A stretch of 64,000 nucleotides of DNA. It comes from JBBRDU01 sp038230335. Its GTDB lineage: Bacteria > Verrucomicrobiota > Verrucomicrobiia > Chthoniobacterales > UBA10450. Made by a program: the position numbers and the translations under genes. The stretch is from assembly GCA_038230335.1 (NCBI GenBank), contig JBBRNL010000004.1:319483-383482 (forward strand), given 5' to 3'. The notes below the pieces were generated by a model. The model was not told where the DNA came from, searched no databases, and saw only the letters and a list, made by a program, of their open reading frames with translations. Below are positions 1 through 7,920 of the stretch, one piece after another (position 1 is the stretch's first letter; each line of letters opens with the position of its first letter).

Positions 1-230
1 TCGTGGCGGTCATGGAGCACTGTTCGAAGGACGGCAAGTCTAAGATTCTAAAAGAATGCACTCTGCCCATCACGGGCCTTGGAGTCGTTAACCTGATCAT
101 CACCGACCTGTGTGTGTTCGAGGTGAAACAGGGCGGTGGACTCGTCCTCACCGAGCTGCATCCTGGTGTCACCGTGGACGACATTCGCACGAAGACCGCC
201 GCGCCGTTCGAGGTTGCGTTGAAGGGCTAG
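1..230 (+). CDS. scoB: 3-oxoacid CoA-transferase subunit B, C-terminal part
   Basis: This is the last 75 or so residues of the beta subunit of a succinyl-CoA (or acetyl-CoA):3-oxoacid CoA-transferase. The enzyme moves CoA from succinyl- or acetyl-CoA onto acetoacetate or a related oxoacid in the cytoplasm. The visible stretch carries the family's C-terminal signature: KILKECTLPITG, then VNLIITDLCVFEV, then LTELHPGVTVDDI and a final TAAPFEVA. The gene enters from the left edge, so its start and the catalytic Glu region lie outside the window. The alpha subunit gene is expected just upstream. The gene converges on the MFS transporter, with a long hairpin between them. Confidence 0.9.
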   Translation, partial: VAVMEHCSKDGKSKILKECTLPITGLGVVNLIITDLCVFEVKQGGGLVLTELHPGVTVDDIRTKTAAPFEVALKG

Positions 231-236
231 AAAAAA

Positions 237-322
237 GTGGGAGGGGCCTTAGTGCCGCGACCGCTGTATTATTGTCTTCACTCTCTGGCAGATCCCGGTC
301 CGGGGCACTGAGGCCCTCCCAC
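237..322. repeat. Long imperfect inverted repeat between convergent genes
   Basis: The arms are 237-263 and 296-322. Reverse-complementing the right arm gives almost the same 27 bases as the left arm, with only a few mismatches, around a loop of about 32 bases. It fills the gap between the converging CoA-transferase and MFS genes. It could act as a bidirectional terminator, although there is no clean T-run. The arms are longer than most terminators, so a small palindromic interspersed repeat is also possible. Confidence 0.6.
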
Positions 323-332
323 ATTGTCAGCT

Positions 333-1622
333 TCACGTCGTCCGTTCCCGCGGGCAAATCAACACGAGGACGGCAGCGACGATCCAGCACACGATCATAA
401 AAATAAATCCCCCGCTGAAAGAGCCGCCCGAGCGCTGGCTCAGGTCGCCAATAATCTTGGGACCGACGAATCCGCCTATGCTCGCCATGCAATTGATAAA
501 GCCAATTGCCGCAGCGCCCGCCGAACTCGTCAGGAATGCCGAGGGCAGAGCCCAGAAGGATGGAAGGTAGGCAGTCGTGCCGAACCCGATCAGCGTAAAC
601 ACTACGATGAGCATTACCTTCGAATGCGGAGCAAGGAACCAGGCCATCAGCGCCGCCGCTGCGGTTAACTGGGGGATGGCAAAATGCCAGCGGCGCTCGC
701 GTGTGCGATCGGAGTTCCAGCCCAGCAGCAGCATTCCGATAAGGCCGGCGACAAACGGAATCGCGCCGATCCAGCCAATGCGCTGCACATCGGTCCATCC
801 CGTAAGCCGCTGCAGCATGGTGGGCATCCAAAACCAGAAGGCGTAGCCTCCCGTGTAGCAGAAGAACAGTCCGGCCGTGAGCACGAGCACCGGCGGCTGG
901 CGAAGCGCCTGCCAAATCGTCATGTGCGCTACGTCTGCTTTGGCCTGTCGCTCCTCGTCCAGACGAGACGCGAGCCAATCGCGTTCGTCTGTCCGCAACC
1001 ACCGCACGTCGTTAGGCCGGTCGGGCAGCAGGAAGAGCGTCGCAACTCCAAGCAGGATGGCGGGCCCGCCTTCCAACAGGAACAGCCATCGCCATCCGGG
1101 AAGACCGAGCCAGTGCAGACTCATAATCTTGCCGGCCAGAGGGCCACCCAGAATATAAGCAATTGGAATCGCGGACATAAACCGCGCGACCGCCTTGGCC
1201 CGATCCTGATAAATAAACCAGTGGGAAAGATAAACGATCACGCCGGGGAAAAAGCCCGCCTCAGCTGCGCCGAGCAGAAAACGCGCGCCATAAAGCTCGT
1301 GCGGAGTGCGTACACAAGCTGTGAGGGTGGTCAGCGCGCCCCATGTTATTAAAGTTATCGCCAGCAGAAGCCTTGCGCTCCAACGTTCTACCAGAAGCGC
1401 CCCGGGGATTTGCAGCCCGAGATAACCAATAAAAAAAATCCCGCTGGCCGTGCCAAATACCGAATCGGTCAGGCCCAGGTCGCCTTTCATCCCGAGCGTC
1501 GCATACGCGATGTTGGTGCGGTCGAGATAGTTGGCGACGTAGAGGAGAAACAGAAACGGCAGGAGCCGTCCGGCAATTCGCGTGCGTGCACTCGCCCCTG
1601 CGTCTGATTGCGGGGAAGCCAT
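333..1622 (-). CDS. MFS transporter, anion:cation symporter (ACS) family
   Basis: This is a 12-helix inner-membrane carrier of about 429 residues. The first helix is followed by NYLDRTNIAYA, a hallmark of the ACS family, whose members import hexuronates, tartrate, phthalate and similar organic anions with protons. A central hydrophilic loop, RPNDVRWLRTDERDWL, separates the two six-helix halves and is also typical. The start at MASPQSD is chosen because it places the first helix close to the N-terminus; the same frame extends upstream to base 1700. The substrate cannot be read from the sequence and no catabolic gene lies alongside. One TCGTTAGG octamer lies inside the gene at 1009. Confidence 0.9.
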   Translation of the reverse strand: MASPQSDAGASARTRIAGRLLPFLFLLYVANYLDRTNIAYATLGMKGDLGLTDSVFGTASGIFFIGYLGLQIPGALLVERWSARLLLAITLITWGALTTLTACVRTPHELYGARFLLGAAEAGFFPGVIVYLSHWFIYQDRAKAVARFMSAIPIAYILGGPLAGKIMSLHWLGLPGWRWLFLLEGGPAILLGVATLFLLPDRPNDVRWLRTDERDWLASRLDEERQAKADVAHMTIWQALRQPPVLVLTAGLFFCYTGGYAFWFWMPTMLQRLTGWTDVQRIGWIGAIPFVAGLIGMLLLGWNSDRTRERRWHFAIPQLTAAAALMAWFLAPHSKVMLIVVFTLIGFGTTAYLPSFWALPSAFLTSSAGAAAIGFINCMASIGGFVGPKIIGDLSQRSGGSFSGGFIFMIVCWIVAAVLVLICPRERTT

Positions 1623-1822
1623 GGTTCCGCGCAGCATAAGGCGCGATTGTTGCCGCTCACAATCTGAATTCTGCTCACCCGCGCGCGTCGCTGCCCGCAA
1701 TTCTACGGAGCGACATCCGGCTCAAGCCTGCGACAAAGGAGAGAAAGACAGTCACGATAGGCTCCGCAAATCGGCGCAAGAATCGGGTGTTGGGCGACGG
1801 CGCAGTGGCGGACACTGTCGGA

Positions 1823-2296
1823 ATGAGCAATTCGTTTCGCATCGTCCCGCTACCGCTTGAGGTTTTCTCTTACCTAATCGCCCTTGATGATTCAGAACTT
1901 CTGAAGCATGGCGCACGTCGCGTGATCGCCGACAAACATCCGGGATTTCCGTGCCGCGTGAGCCTGGTCGACGCCGAACCTGGCGAACGACTCCTCCTGC
2001 TTCCCTTCATGCACCACGATGTGGCGTCGCCCTACCGCGCTTCCGGACCCATCTTCGTACGCGAATTGGCGCAGGAAGCATCCCTCCCGCCAGGTGAAAT
2101 TCCCCAGGTTGCAACCACCCGGCTCCTCTCGGTGCGGGCCTACGATGCAGACGGAATAATGGTGAATTGTGAGGTTGCGCAGGGTCCGGACCTTCCGAAA
2201 CAGATCGACCATTTTCTGGCTAATCGGAAAATCAGTTACCTCCATCTGCACAACGCGCGCGCCGGCTGTTATTCCTGCCGGGTCGAGCGCGTCTGA
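1823..2296 (+). CDS. DUF1203 family protein
   Basis: This soluble protein of about 157 residues belongs to the DUF1203 family, which has no established biochemical role. Recognisable blocks are FPCRVSLVDAEPGE, LLLLPFMHHD and SPYRASGPIFVRE in the first half, and HLHNARAGCYSCRVERV at the C-terminus. The start at MSNSFRIV fits the family's usual N-terminus, a Phe-rich strand leading into leucine-rich segments. It is transcribed away from the MFS gene and is followed by a repeat element, so it is probably monocistronic. Confidence 0.8.
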   Translation: MSNSFRIVPLPLEVFSYLIALDDSELLKHGARRVIADKHPGFPCRVSLVDAEPGERLLLLPFMHHDVASPYRASGPIFVRELAQEASLPPGEIPQVATTRLLSVRAYDADGIMVNCEVAQGPDLPKQIDHFLANRKISYLHLHNARAGCYSCRVERV

Positions 2297-2344
2297 TCTC
2301 TGCGCGGGTGCTTTACCGGTGCAGATGGGCGCCTCGAAAGAGCG

Positions 2345-2397
2345 AGGCGGCTACAGTGCTCTCTTCCTGTAGCCACGGCACTCTGTGGCCGTGTTGG
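2345..2397. repeat. Intergenic repeat, copy 1 (GTAGCCACGGCAC family)
   Basis: The core is CTTCCTGTAGCCACGGCAC, preceded by AGGCGGCTACAGTGCT and followed by CTCTGTGGCCGTG. CACGGC and GCCGTG can pair into a short hairpin. A second copy with the same flanking layout is at 19453-19503. Both copies lie outside genes, and this one follows the DUF1203 stop codon. Confidence 0.7.
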
Positions 2398-2400
2398 TTC

Positions 2401-4230
2401 TCAGACCATCGGCCGGAAACGCCCGACGATTTCCTGCAATCTGTCCGTGATCTGGCCTAACGAGCAAACCTCGACCGCCTCCAGCAACATGGGAAAGCAG
2501 TTCCCGCCCCGCTCCACCACTTCGGCCAGCTTATCCAGTGCACTCTCTGATTTGTGAGCGTGTTTTTTCTTAAACTTGATCAGTCGATCGATTTGCAGCT
2601 GCTGTCTCGACTTGGGCGTGCGGGCCAGTTCCATCTCGGGCAATTCTTCTTCTCCACGGTAACGATTCAGACCGACGATCGGCCTGGTTCCGTCATAAAT
2701 CTGTTGTTCGTAGCGATGCGCCGCCGCCTGGATCTGGCTGCGCTGATATCGGTTCTCGACCGCGGCGAGGACGCCACCTAACTGTTCGATCTGTCGGAAC
2801 TCATCCAGAATGGCCTTTTCTACCGCCCGTTCCACCGCCTTCATGCCAGGCGAACCGCTCAGCATGTTCATGGTGTGTTTAAATATGCCGGATTCCTCGA
2901 GCAGGATGGCCTGACCGTGCGCAGCCAGGCGGATCCATTCTTCGCTCGGGGTCGTAAATGGTTCGTCCGCACTGTTGGAGTGACATGAATTGGTGCCATT
3001 CATGTAAGCCAGCATTAATTCCGCGGCCGTCCGCGTCAGGTTATTCTTGAACTCGGCCGCCACGAGCGAGCGCCCGCTTGTCTGCGTGTGCAGCTTGAAC
3101 ATCTGACCGCGCGGACCCGCGCCGAACACGTCGCGCATTCCAATGGCCCAGATCTTTCGCGAGACCCGGGCCAGCGCGATATATTCAACATCGAGTCCGC
3201 AATCGAGAAAGAACGAAAGGCGTGGCGCGAACTGATCGACGGCGAGCCCGCGTGCCGCCAGTAGTTCAGCATAAGCAAATCCGTTGGACAGAGTGTAGGC
3301 GGCCTGCTGCACGGGCGTCGATCCGGCTTCGCCTATGTGATAGCCACTGATGGAAACGGGATACCAGCGCGGCATTTCGGCGGTGGTCCATTCGATCATG
3401 TCGCAAAGAAAACGCAGGGACGCTTCCGTCGGGAAAATTGTTTCGTTTTGCGCCTGAACTTCCTTAAAAATATCGGCCTGAATCGTCCCGCGCAACTTCG
3501 CCACCACGCCGGGCCCGAAACGCCGTTTGGCCGCAGCGATGTACATTGCCATGATGATGGGAGCCGGCCCGCTGATGGTCATGGAAGCGGAGAAATCCGG
3601 CGATCCCACATCAAATCCGTCATACAAGCGGACCATGTCTTCCACTGTGTCGACCGCCACCCCGCCTTCTCCCACTTTCCCGAACACACCGTCGGCGTCG
3701 GAATCGATCCCATAAAGAGTCGGCCCGTCGAAGGCCGTGCTCAGACGTTTGGATCGCTGATGAGCGCTCAGAAAATGAAACCGCTTATTCGTATCCTCCG
3801 CCAGCATCAGGCCGGAAAACAACCGCGTCGGTTCTTCCTGCGTACGTGATCCGTTCTGCTGGCCGTTCGCGCTGTTCCGGGACTTTGCGGATTTCTTGTG
3901 ACCGTTACGACCGTCGTCACTCGTTTTCTCCAGGAGCGGCTCGAGATACATCTCTCGATAAGCTCCATTCAAAAATGGGAACTCGCCGGGTAACCCGTCA
4001 CCCAGAAGATAACGAGTGATCTCGCCGGGCTCATCGATCTCCGGCAAGGCGAGACGGGGCAAGGGAAGACCGGTCGGCGCCTGGGAAACAGGGATTGCCG
4101 CTTTGATTTTCGTCCAGCGATCGGCCATCTCGCGCCCGAACTTCTCGTCCGTGCGTGCTCTCTTGACCTGTTCGAGCACGAATTTTCCGTGCTGATCAAC
4201 TGCTTCCACTACTTGTCCAAGCTTGCTCAT
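2401..4230 (-). CDS. B12-dependent acyl-CoA mutase, catalytic subunit (IcmF-type)
   Basis: This 609-residue protein is the substrate-binding TIM-barrel part of the methylmalonyl/isobutyryl-CoA mutase family. These enzymes rearrange the carbon skeleton of an acyl-CoA by radical chemistry with adenosylcobalamin. Diagnostic blocks are KRLSTAFDGPTLYGID, GKVGEGGVAVDTVEDM, ISGYHIGEAGSTPVQQ and AIGMRDVFGAG. A charged low-complexity insert sits near residues 100-140, just after FPFLNGAYREMY. There is no B12-binding domain in this chain; it is supplied by the upstream gene, whose stop overlaps this start as ATGA. The pair matches a single-chain IcmF cut before the mutase domain. The substrate may be isobutyryl-, methylmalonyl- or another acyl-CoA; residues alone do not settle it. 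Confidence 0.88.
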   Translation of the reverse strand: MSKLGQVVEAVDQHGKFVLEQVKRARTDEKFGREMADRWTKIKAAIPVSQAPTGLPLPRLALPEIDEPGEITRYLLGDGLPGEFPFLNGAYREMYLEPLLEKTSDDGRNGHKKSAKSRNSANGQQNGSRTQEEPTRLFSGLMLAEDTNKRFHFLSAHQRSKRLSTAFDGPTLYGIDSDADGVFGKVGEGGVAVDTVEDMVRLYDGFDVGSPDFSASMTISGPAPIIMAMYIAAAKRRFGPGVVAKLRGTIQADIFKEVQAQNETIFPTEASLRFLCDMIEWTTAEMPRWYPVSISGYHIGEAGSTPVQQAAYTLSNGFAYAELLAARGLAVDQFAPRLSFFLDCGLDVEYIALARVSRKIWAIGMRDVFGAGPRGQMFKLHTQTSGRSLVAAEFKNNLTRTAAELMLAYMNGTNSCHSNSADEPFTTPSEEWIRLAAHGQAILLEESGIFKHTMNMLSGSPGMKAVERAVEKAILDEFRQIEQLGGVLAAVENRYQRSQIQAAAHRYEQQIYDGTRPIVGLNRYRGEEELPEMELARTPKSRQQLQIDRLIKFKKKHAHKSESALDKLAEVVERGGNCFPMLLEAVEVCSLGQITDRLQEIVGRFRPMV

Positions 4231-5444
4231 CGTTTCCTCACTTTCGATTTCATCGCGGGTTTCGATGGCCCGCGGTCACTGCGGCCAGAAACCTCCATCA
4301 CAGGTTTGTTGGAAATTAATTCGTAAAGTTCATCCACCCCGCCATCGCGGTGCCGTTTCGCAACCGTCGCCACGATCTGCTGATCGTTTTTATTTTGCGT
4401 GAGCCGGTGCTCGATTTCAGACAAGGCCGCCTTCGCTCGATCCAGATCCGTCTTATTCACCACGACGATGTCGGCCACGTCCAGCATCACGATCTTCTGT
4501 AGCTGCAAGCGCGCGCCGTAATCGGGGTTCATCACCAGGACCGTCTGATCGACCAACCGATGTCCAAAAGGCAATGCTTCCTGGCCCGTGCCGACTGTCT
4601 CGATAATGACGTAATCGAAGTTCGAACCGGCGAGCAGTTCCAAGCAACTCTCCGTTGCCGGTGATAATCCGCCGGCCTGGCCGCGCGTCGCCATGCTACG
4701 CATGAAGACACGATCAGCCTGCGCGTTGATCATGGTGGCGCGATCACCCAGCAAAGCGCCTTTCCCGACCACGCTCGGGTCGTGCGATAAAATGGCGATG
4801 CGCGCCTTCGGTTCGCGCTGCAAGAATCGCAAAACCAATTCATCGATCAGAGTCGTTTTCCCCGCACCACCGGGTCCCGTAAATCCAATGACCTTGGAAC
4901 GGCCGAGGGAGCCGCGCGAAGAGCGATTTTTCTCAAACTTGGACGTTGGGCGTTTGCCTTTCCCAGCGCAAAAAGCGTCCTCAATCTCCGTGAGCTTGCG
5001 CGCCAGCACCAAATCCGGCTTGGCCCGGATCCTTCGTTTCCGCCGCTTTCCATATTCAGATTGCACGTAGTCCGCCATCTCGGTTAGCGACGTGCCGGCA
5101 AAAAAGATTTGATCCACGCCTTTGCGCTTCATGATCATCGCATCCTTGTGACTGATCGTGCCGCCGCCGCCACCGAACACCGCGATATCATCCGCGCCGG
5201 CCTTGCGCAGTTGGCGCACAACCTCGGCAAAAAATTCGATGTGGCCCCCGTTGTAACTCGAGATCCCGATGGCGGCGACATCCTCCTGGATGGCCGCGCG
5301 CACGATGTCTCCGGCATAGCGATGAAAGCCGAGATAAACGACCTCGATGCCGTGCCGGATAAACTCCAGGTTGATCGTGTTAATGGCGCTGTCGTGGCCG
5401 TCGCAAATTGGGACAGCCGTAAGGATGCGAACTGGTGAAGCCAT
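4227..5444 (-). CDS. B12-binding plus MeaI-like GTPase subunit of the acyl-CoA mutase
   Basis: This protein of about 405 residues has two parts. Residues 5-130 form a cobalamin-binding domain with DGHDSAI at 15-21 (His as lower cobalt ligand), SSYNGGH and the FGGGGGTI loop. Residues 184-385 form a G3E-type P-loop GTPase related to MeaI/MeaB, with GPGGAGKT at 190-197, ETVGTGQEA and NKTDL. Such GTPases gate loading and repair of B12 in acyl-CoA mutases. The domain order equals the N-terminal half of IcmF. The start at MASPVRIL is preferred over the upstream frame extension to 5522, because the B12 domain begins there. It is the first gene of a two-gene operon, divergent from the FabG-like reductase. 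Confidence 0.88.
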   Translation of the reverse strand: MASPVRILTAVPICDGHDSAINTINLEFIRHGIEVVYLGFHRYAGDIVRAAIQEDVAAIGISSYNGGHIEFFAEVVRQLRKAGADDIAVFGGGGGTISHKDAMIMKRKGVDQIFFAGTSLTEMADYVQSEYGKRRKRRIRAKPDLVLARKLTEIEDAFCAGKGKRPTSKFEKNRSSRGSLGRSKVIGFTGPGGAGKTTLIDELVLRFLQREPKARIAILSHDPSVVGKGALLGDRATMINAQADRVFMRSMATRGQAGGLSPATESCLELLAGSNFDYVIIETVGTGQEALPFGHRLVDQTVLVMNPDYGARLQLQKIVMLDVADIVVVNKTDLDRAKAALSEIEHRLTQNKNDQQIVATVAKRHRDGGVDELYELISNKPVMEVSGRSDRGPSKPAMKSKVRKR

Positions 5445-5547
5445 GATCTTTGGAGCGGCAACGTTCCGGGAACGTCGCCCCAAGCCAAGGCAAAATCTTA
5501 CTGGCAATCGGTTGCCCGGCAATCCGTTTCCGGCCTAAAGTCCATCT

Positions 5548-6303
5548 ATGAGCGATTTTCTGGATTTCAGCGGCAAGATCGTGCTCGTGACCGGGAGCTC
5601 GCGGGGAATCGGTGCCGAAATGGTCAAAGCCTTCGCCGCGCGCGGGGCGCAATGCGTCGTGAACTATATTTCTGACCCAGCTGGCCAGAACAAAAGCGAC
5701 GCGGAGAGTGTGGCCAGCCAACTCAAGAGTCCGCTCGTCATCGATTGCGACGTGACCCATTCGGCCCAGGCCGAGGAGATGATGAAGCAGATCCAGGAAC
5801 GGCATGGCGGCCTCGATATTCTCGTGAATAACTCCGGCATCATCCGCGACCGCACGATCAAGAAGCTTTCCATGGACGAATTCGAAGGCGTAGTGCGAGT
5901 CAATCTGGCTGGCACGTTTAACATCACGCAAAAAGCGGCGGCCGTTTTACGAAACGGCGGACGCATCGTGAACCTGTCGTCGGTCAGCGGACAAATGGGT
6001 CTGTTCGGTCAGGCGAATTATTCGTCGAGCAAGGCAGCCATCATCGCTCTGACCAAGGTCGCCGCGCGCGAGTTCGCTCGCCAGAACATCACGGTCAATG
6101 CGATTGCCCCCGGGTTTATCGATGTGGGCATGAGCAAAGGCATGCCCGATGAAGTGACGGCCAACTTCATCAAGCAGATCCCTCTGGGCCGGCTCGGCGA
6201 TGCCAGTGAAATTGTGAACGCTGCCCTTTTCCTTGCCTCTCCCATGGCTTCTTACATCACAGGGCATGTCCTGAATGTGAACGGCGGTTTTTATATGGGC
6301 TAA
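5548..6303 (+). CDS. fabG: FabG-like short-chain dehydrogenase/reductase
   Basis: This is a classical 251-residue SDR enzyme, most like 3-oxoacyl-ACP or acetoacetyl-CoA reductase. It reduces a beta-keto thioester with NAD(P)H in the cytoplasm. TGSSRGIG at 15-22 binds the cofactor and NNSG at 94-97 supports the fold. Ser145, Tyr158 and Lys162 (in NYSSSKAA) form the catalytic set. The C-terminus GGFYMG is typical. It is divergent from the acyl-CoA mutase operon across about 100 bases, which suggests a shared role in short-chain acyl metabolism. Whether it uses ACP or CoA substrates is not decided by the sequence, and no other fab gene is adjacent. Confidence 0.85.
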   Translation: MSDFLDFSGKIVLVTGSSRGIGAEMVKAFAARGAQCVVNYISDPAGQNKSDAESVASQLKSPLVIDCDVTHSAQAEEMMKQIQERHGGLDILVNNSGIIRDRTIKKLSMDEFEGVVRVNLAGTFNITQKAAAVLRNGGRIVNLSSVSGQMGLFGQANYSSSKAAIIALTKVAAREFARQNITVNAIAPGFIDVGMSKGMPDEVTANFIKQIPLGRLGDASEIVNAALFLASPMASYITGHVLNVNGGFYMG

Positions 6304-6343
6304 ACCCGCTGGACGAGGAATCATCGGACTCGCGATCAAACAA

Positions 6344-7468
6344 ATGGCGAACAAACAGATCCTGCGCCGCGTCATTAAATGGATGAACTGGCGTCTTAGC
6401 GTAGCGGCCCTGCTCATGGCAGGAGTGGCCAACGCGGCCCGGCCCCGCGTGTCGGACGATCGCGATCTGAAGGAGCTCGACATCGCGCACTGGGATTGTG
6501 CCAATCACCTTGAGGGAACCGCCAAAACGCCGGACGGAGCCGAGCGGAATCGCCTGAAAAATCGGTCGGCGCCCGAAGGCGGAATTACCGCGGCTGAAGC
6601 CACCGATTCCGCTGGTTTTCTCCAGCGAATTGCCAAGTTCGAAGGACTAACCAAAGGCCGTCGTCGCAAAGAACTGACTCCTGCGCAAAAGCAGCAGCTC
6701 GATCCTTTGGAAAAACAAATCGTCACCATGACCGGTTATCTCGGTCTGGCCTATGCCGGCCCGCCCGAATCCACCAATTGCGGCAGTGGAGACTTTCACG
6801 ACTGGCACCTCGAGGTATTTGACAAGCCGATCGACCATCCTCCCAAGCCGGGCGATCCGACGCCGATCATCTGTGAAATCGCACCTCGGACACAGAACGC
6901 GATCTACCGGGATGGTATCCGGATCCAGCAGCTGACCGCATTTTTTCGGCAGACCGATATGACCTACCAACCGACCGGACACAAGGCCCAGAAAATTCGG
7001 GTCACTGGCTATCTCCTGTGGGACGACGAACACAATGGAACGGCCGATGTTGGAACGGCCGTCCGGTCGGTCGCACCAAACAAGTTTCACAATCCGTGGC
7101 GCTCGATTGCCTGGGAAATTCATCCCGTCCTTAAAATCGAACGGGCGGATGGTGCCGCCTCCGCGACGGCGACTCATCTCCCCGCCGTCCCGCCGAGTCC
7201 CGGTTCTTCGCCTCCTACCTCAGCCACTCCTGAAGCAACGCTCTCGGCCAGTGTAGCCCCGTTCGCTCCACCGGTACCCATCGCCACTCCGACGCCCCAG
7301 CAGCTAGCCACGATTGTTCAGCCCGTTCGCATCCGAATCCCATACGGGGAAACGACTCTGCCGCGCGGAGCGCAACTGCGCGTGATCTCACGCAATGCTC
7401 AAACCGTGACGGTGGATTACATGGGGGGGACCTACGCAATCCCTCTTACCTCCACGGATCTGCGCTAA
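6344..7468 (+). CDS. Secreted protein of unknown function with EIHPV motif
   Basis: This 374-residue exported protein starts with a basic n-region (RRVIKW) and a hydrophobic segment ending VANAA, a likely signal peptide; an alternative start is the Met at residue 14. The body contains a DFHDWHLEVF segment, a PIICEIAPR segment and, near residue 265, WEIHPVLKIER. A Pro/Ser/Ala/Thr-rich linker of about 60 residues leads to a small C-terminal domain that looks SH3-like (RIPYGETTLPRGAQL, VTVDYMGGTYAIP). The E-[IL]-H-P-V motif recurs in the secreted protein at 59329. No function is assigned. It follows the fabG-like gene by about 40 bases and may be co-transcribed. Confidence 0.7.
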   Translation: MANKQILRRVIKWMNWRLSVAALLMAGVANAARPRVSDDRDLKELDIAHWDCANHLEGTAKTPDGAERNRLKNRSAPEGGITAAEATDSAGFLQRIAKFEGLTKGRRRKELTPAQKQQLDPLEKQIVTMTGYLGLAYAGPPESTNCGSGDFHDWHLEVFDKPIDHPPKPGDPTPIICEIAPRTQNAIYRDGIRIQQLTAFFRQTDMTYQPTGHKAQKIRVTGYLLWDDEHNGTADVGTAVRSVAPNKFHNPWRSIAWEIHPVLKIERADGAASATATHLPAVPPSPGSSPPTSATPEATLSASVAPFAPPVPIATPTPQQLATIVQPVRIRIPYGETTLPRGAQLRVISRNAQTVTVDYMGGTYAIPLTSTDLR

Positions 7469-7490
7469 ATTCCGCAGCGGATGGCGGCCC

Positions 7491-7805
7491 TCAGTCCGCG
7501 TTTTCTTCCGCCTCGTCACCGGCCGAAACGATATTGCCTTTGGTAAACAGCACGCCCTGGGCAATCTCACGCCAAACAGGCTTCTGCCGCAGCAGCCATT
7601 CCAGATCCATCGAGAAATGTTTGAACTCTTCCTTCTGCGCATCCTGCATGATGGCGCGCGCGCTCTTATCTTTTTCCACCGATATGCGCTGTTCATACCA
7701 GTTGATCGCCTCCGCTTCTTCGCCTAACGAAACAATCATGCGCGCGAAGGTGCGCGTTTCCTTCGACAGTTCGTCGACCGGCTCGTGATATTGTTCAAAT
7801 CCCAT
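7491..7805 (-). CDS. Encapsulated-ferritin-like (EncFtn) protein
   Basis: This 104-residue all-helical protein matches the encapsulin-associated ferritin family. That family forms decameric rings whose dimer interface oxidises Fe(II). The signature EEAEAINWYEQR places Glu32 and Trp/Tyr at the expected sites, and KEEFKHFSMDLEWLLR supplies Glu60 and His63, equivalent to the Glu/Glu/His ferroxidase ligands of the Rhodospirillum rubrum protein. VLFTKGNI after the second helix is also conserved. The C-terminus SAGDEAEENAD lacks the usual encapsulin-targeting peptide, and no shell gene is in the window. It may act free in the cytoplasm or use a shell encoded elsewhere. A TCGTTAGG octamer lies at 7723. 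Confidence 0.8.
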   Translation of the reverse strand: MGFEQYHEPVDELSKETRTFARMIVSLGEEAEAINWYEQRISVEKDKSARAIMQDAQKEEFKHFSMDLEWLLRQKPVWREIAQGVLFTKGNIVSAGDEAEENAD

Positions 7806-7880
7806 AGATGCCTCACAATGCTGCTCACCTACTCATGATCAAAGGAAAAGTATTGACCGGGCGACGTGCCTGTCCGCCCC

Positions 7881-7900
7881 GGCGTTGAGCGTTCGGCGCT
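7881..7900. repeat. GTTGAGCG-type short intergenic repeat
   Basis: GGCGTTGAGCGTTCGGCGCT lies just upstream of the flavin monooxygenase start. Related strings built from GCGTT/GTTGAGCG steps occur at 12266-12286 and 19968-20009. A shorter match lies in the linker-coding part of the B12/GTPase gene near 4941-4956. Confidence 0.5.
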
Positions 7901-7920
7901 TACAATTTCCTTCCCACTCA

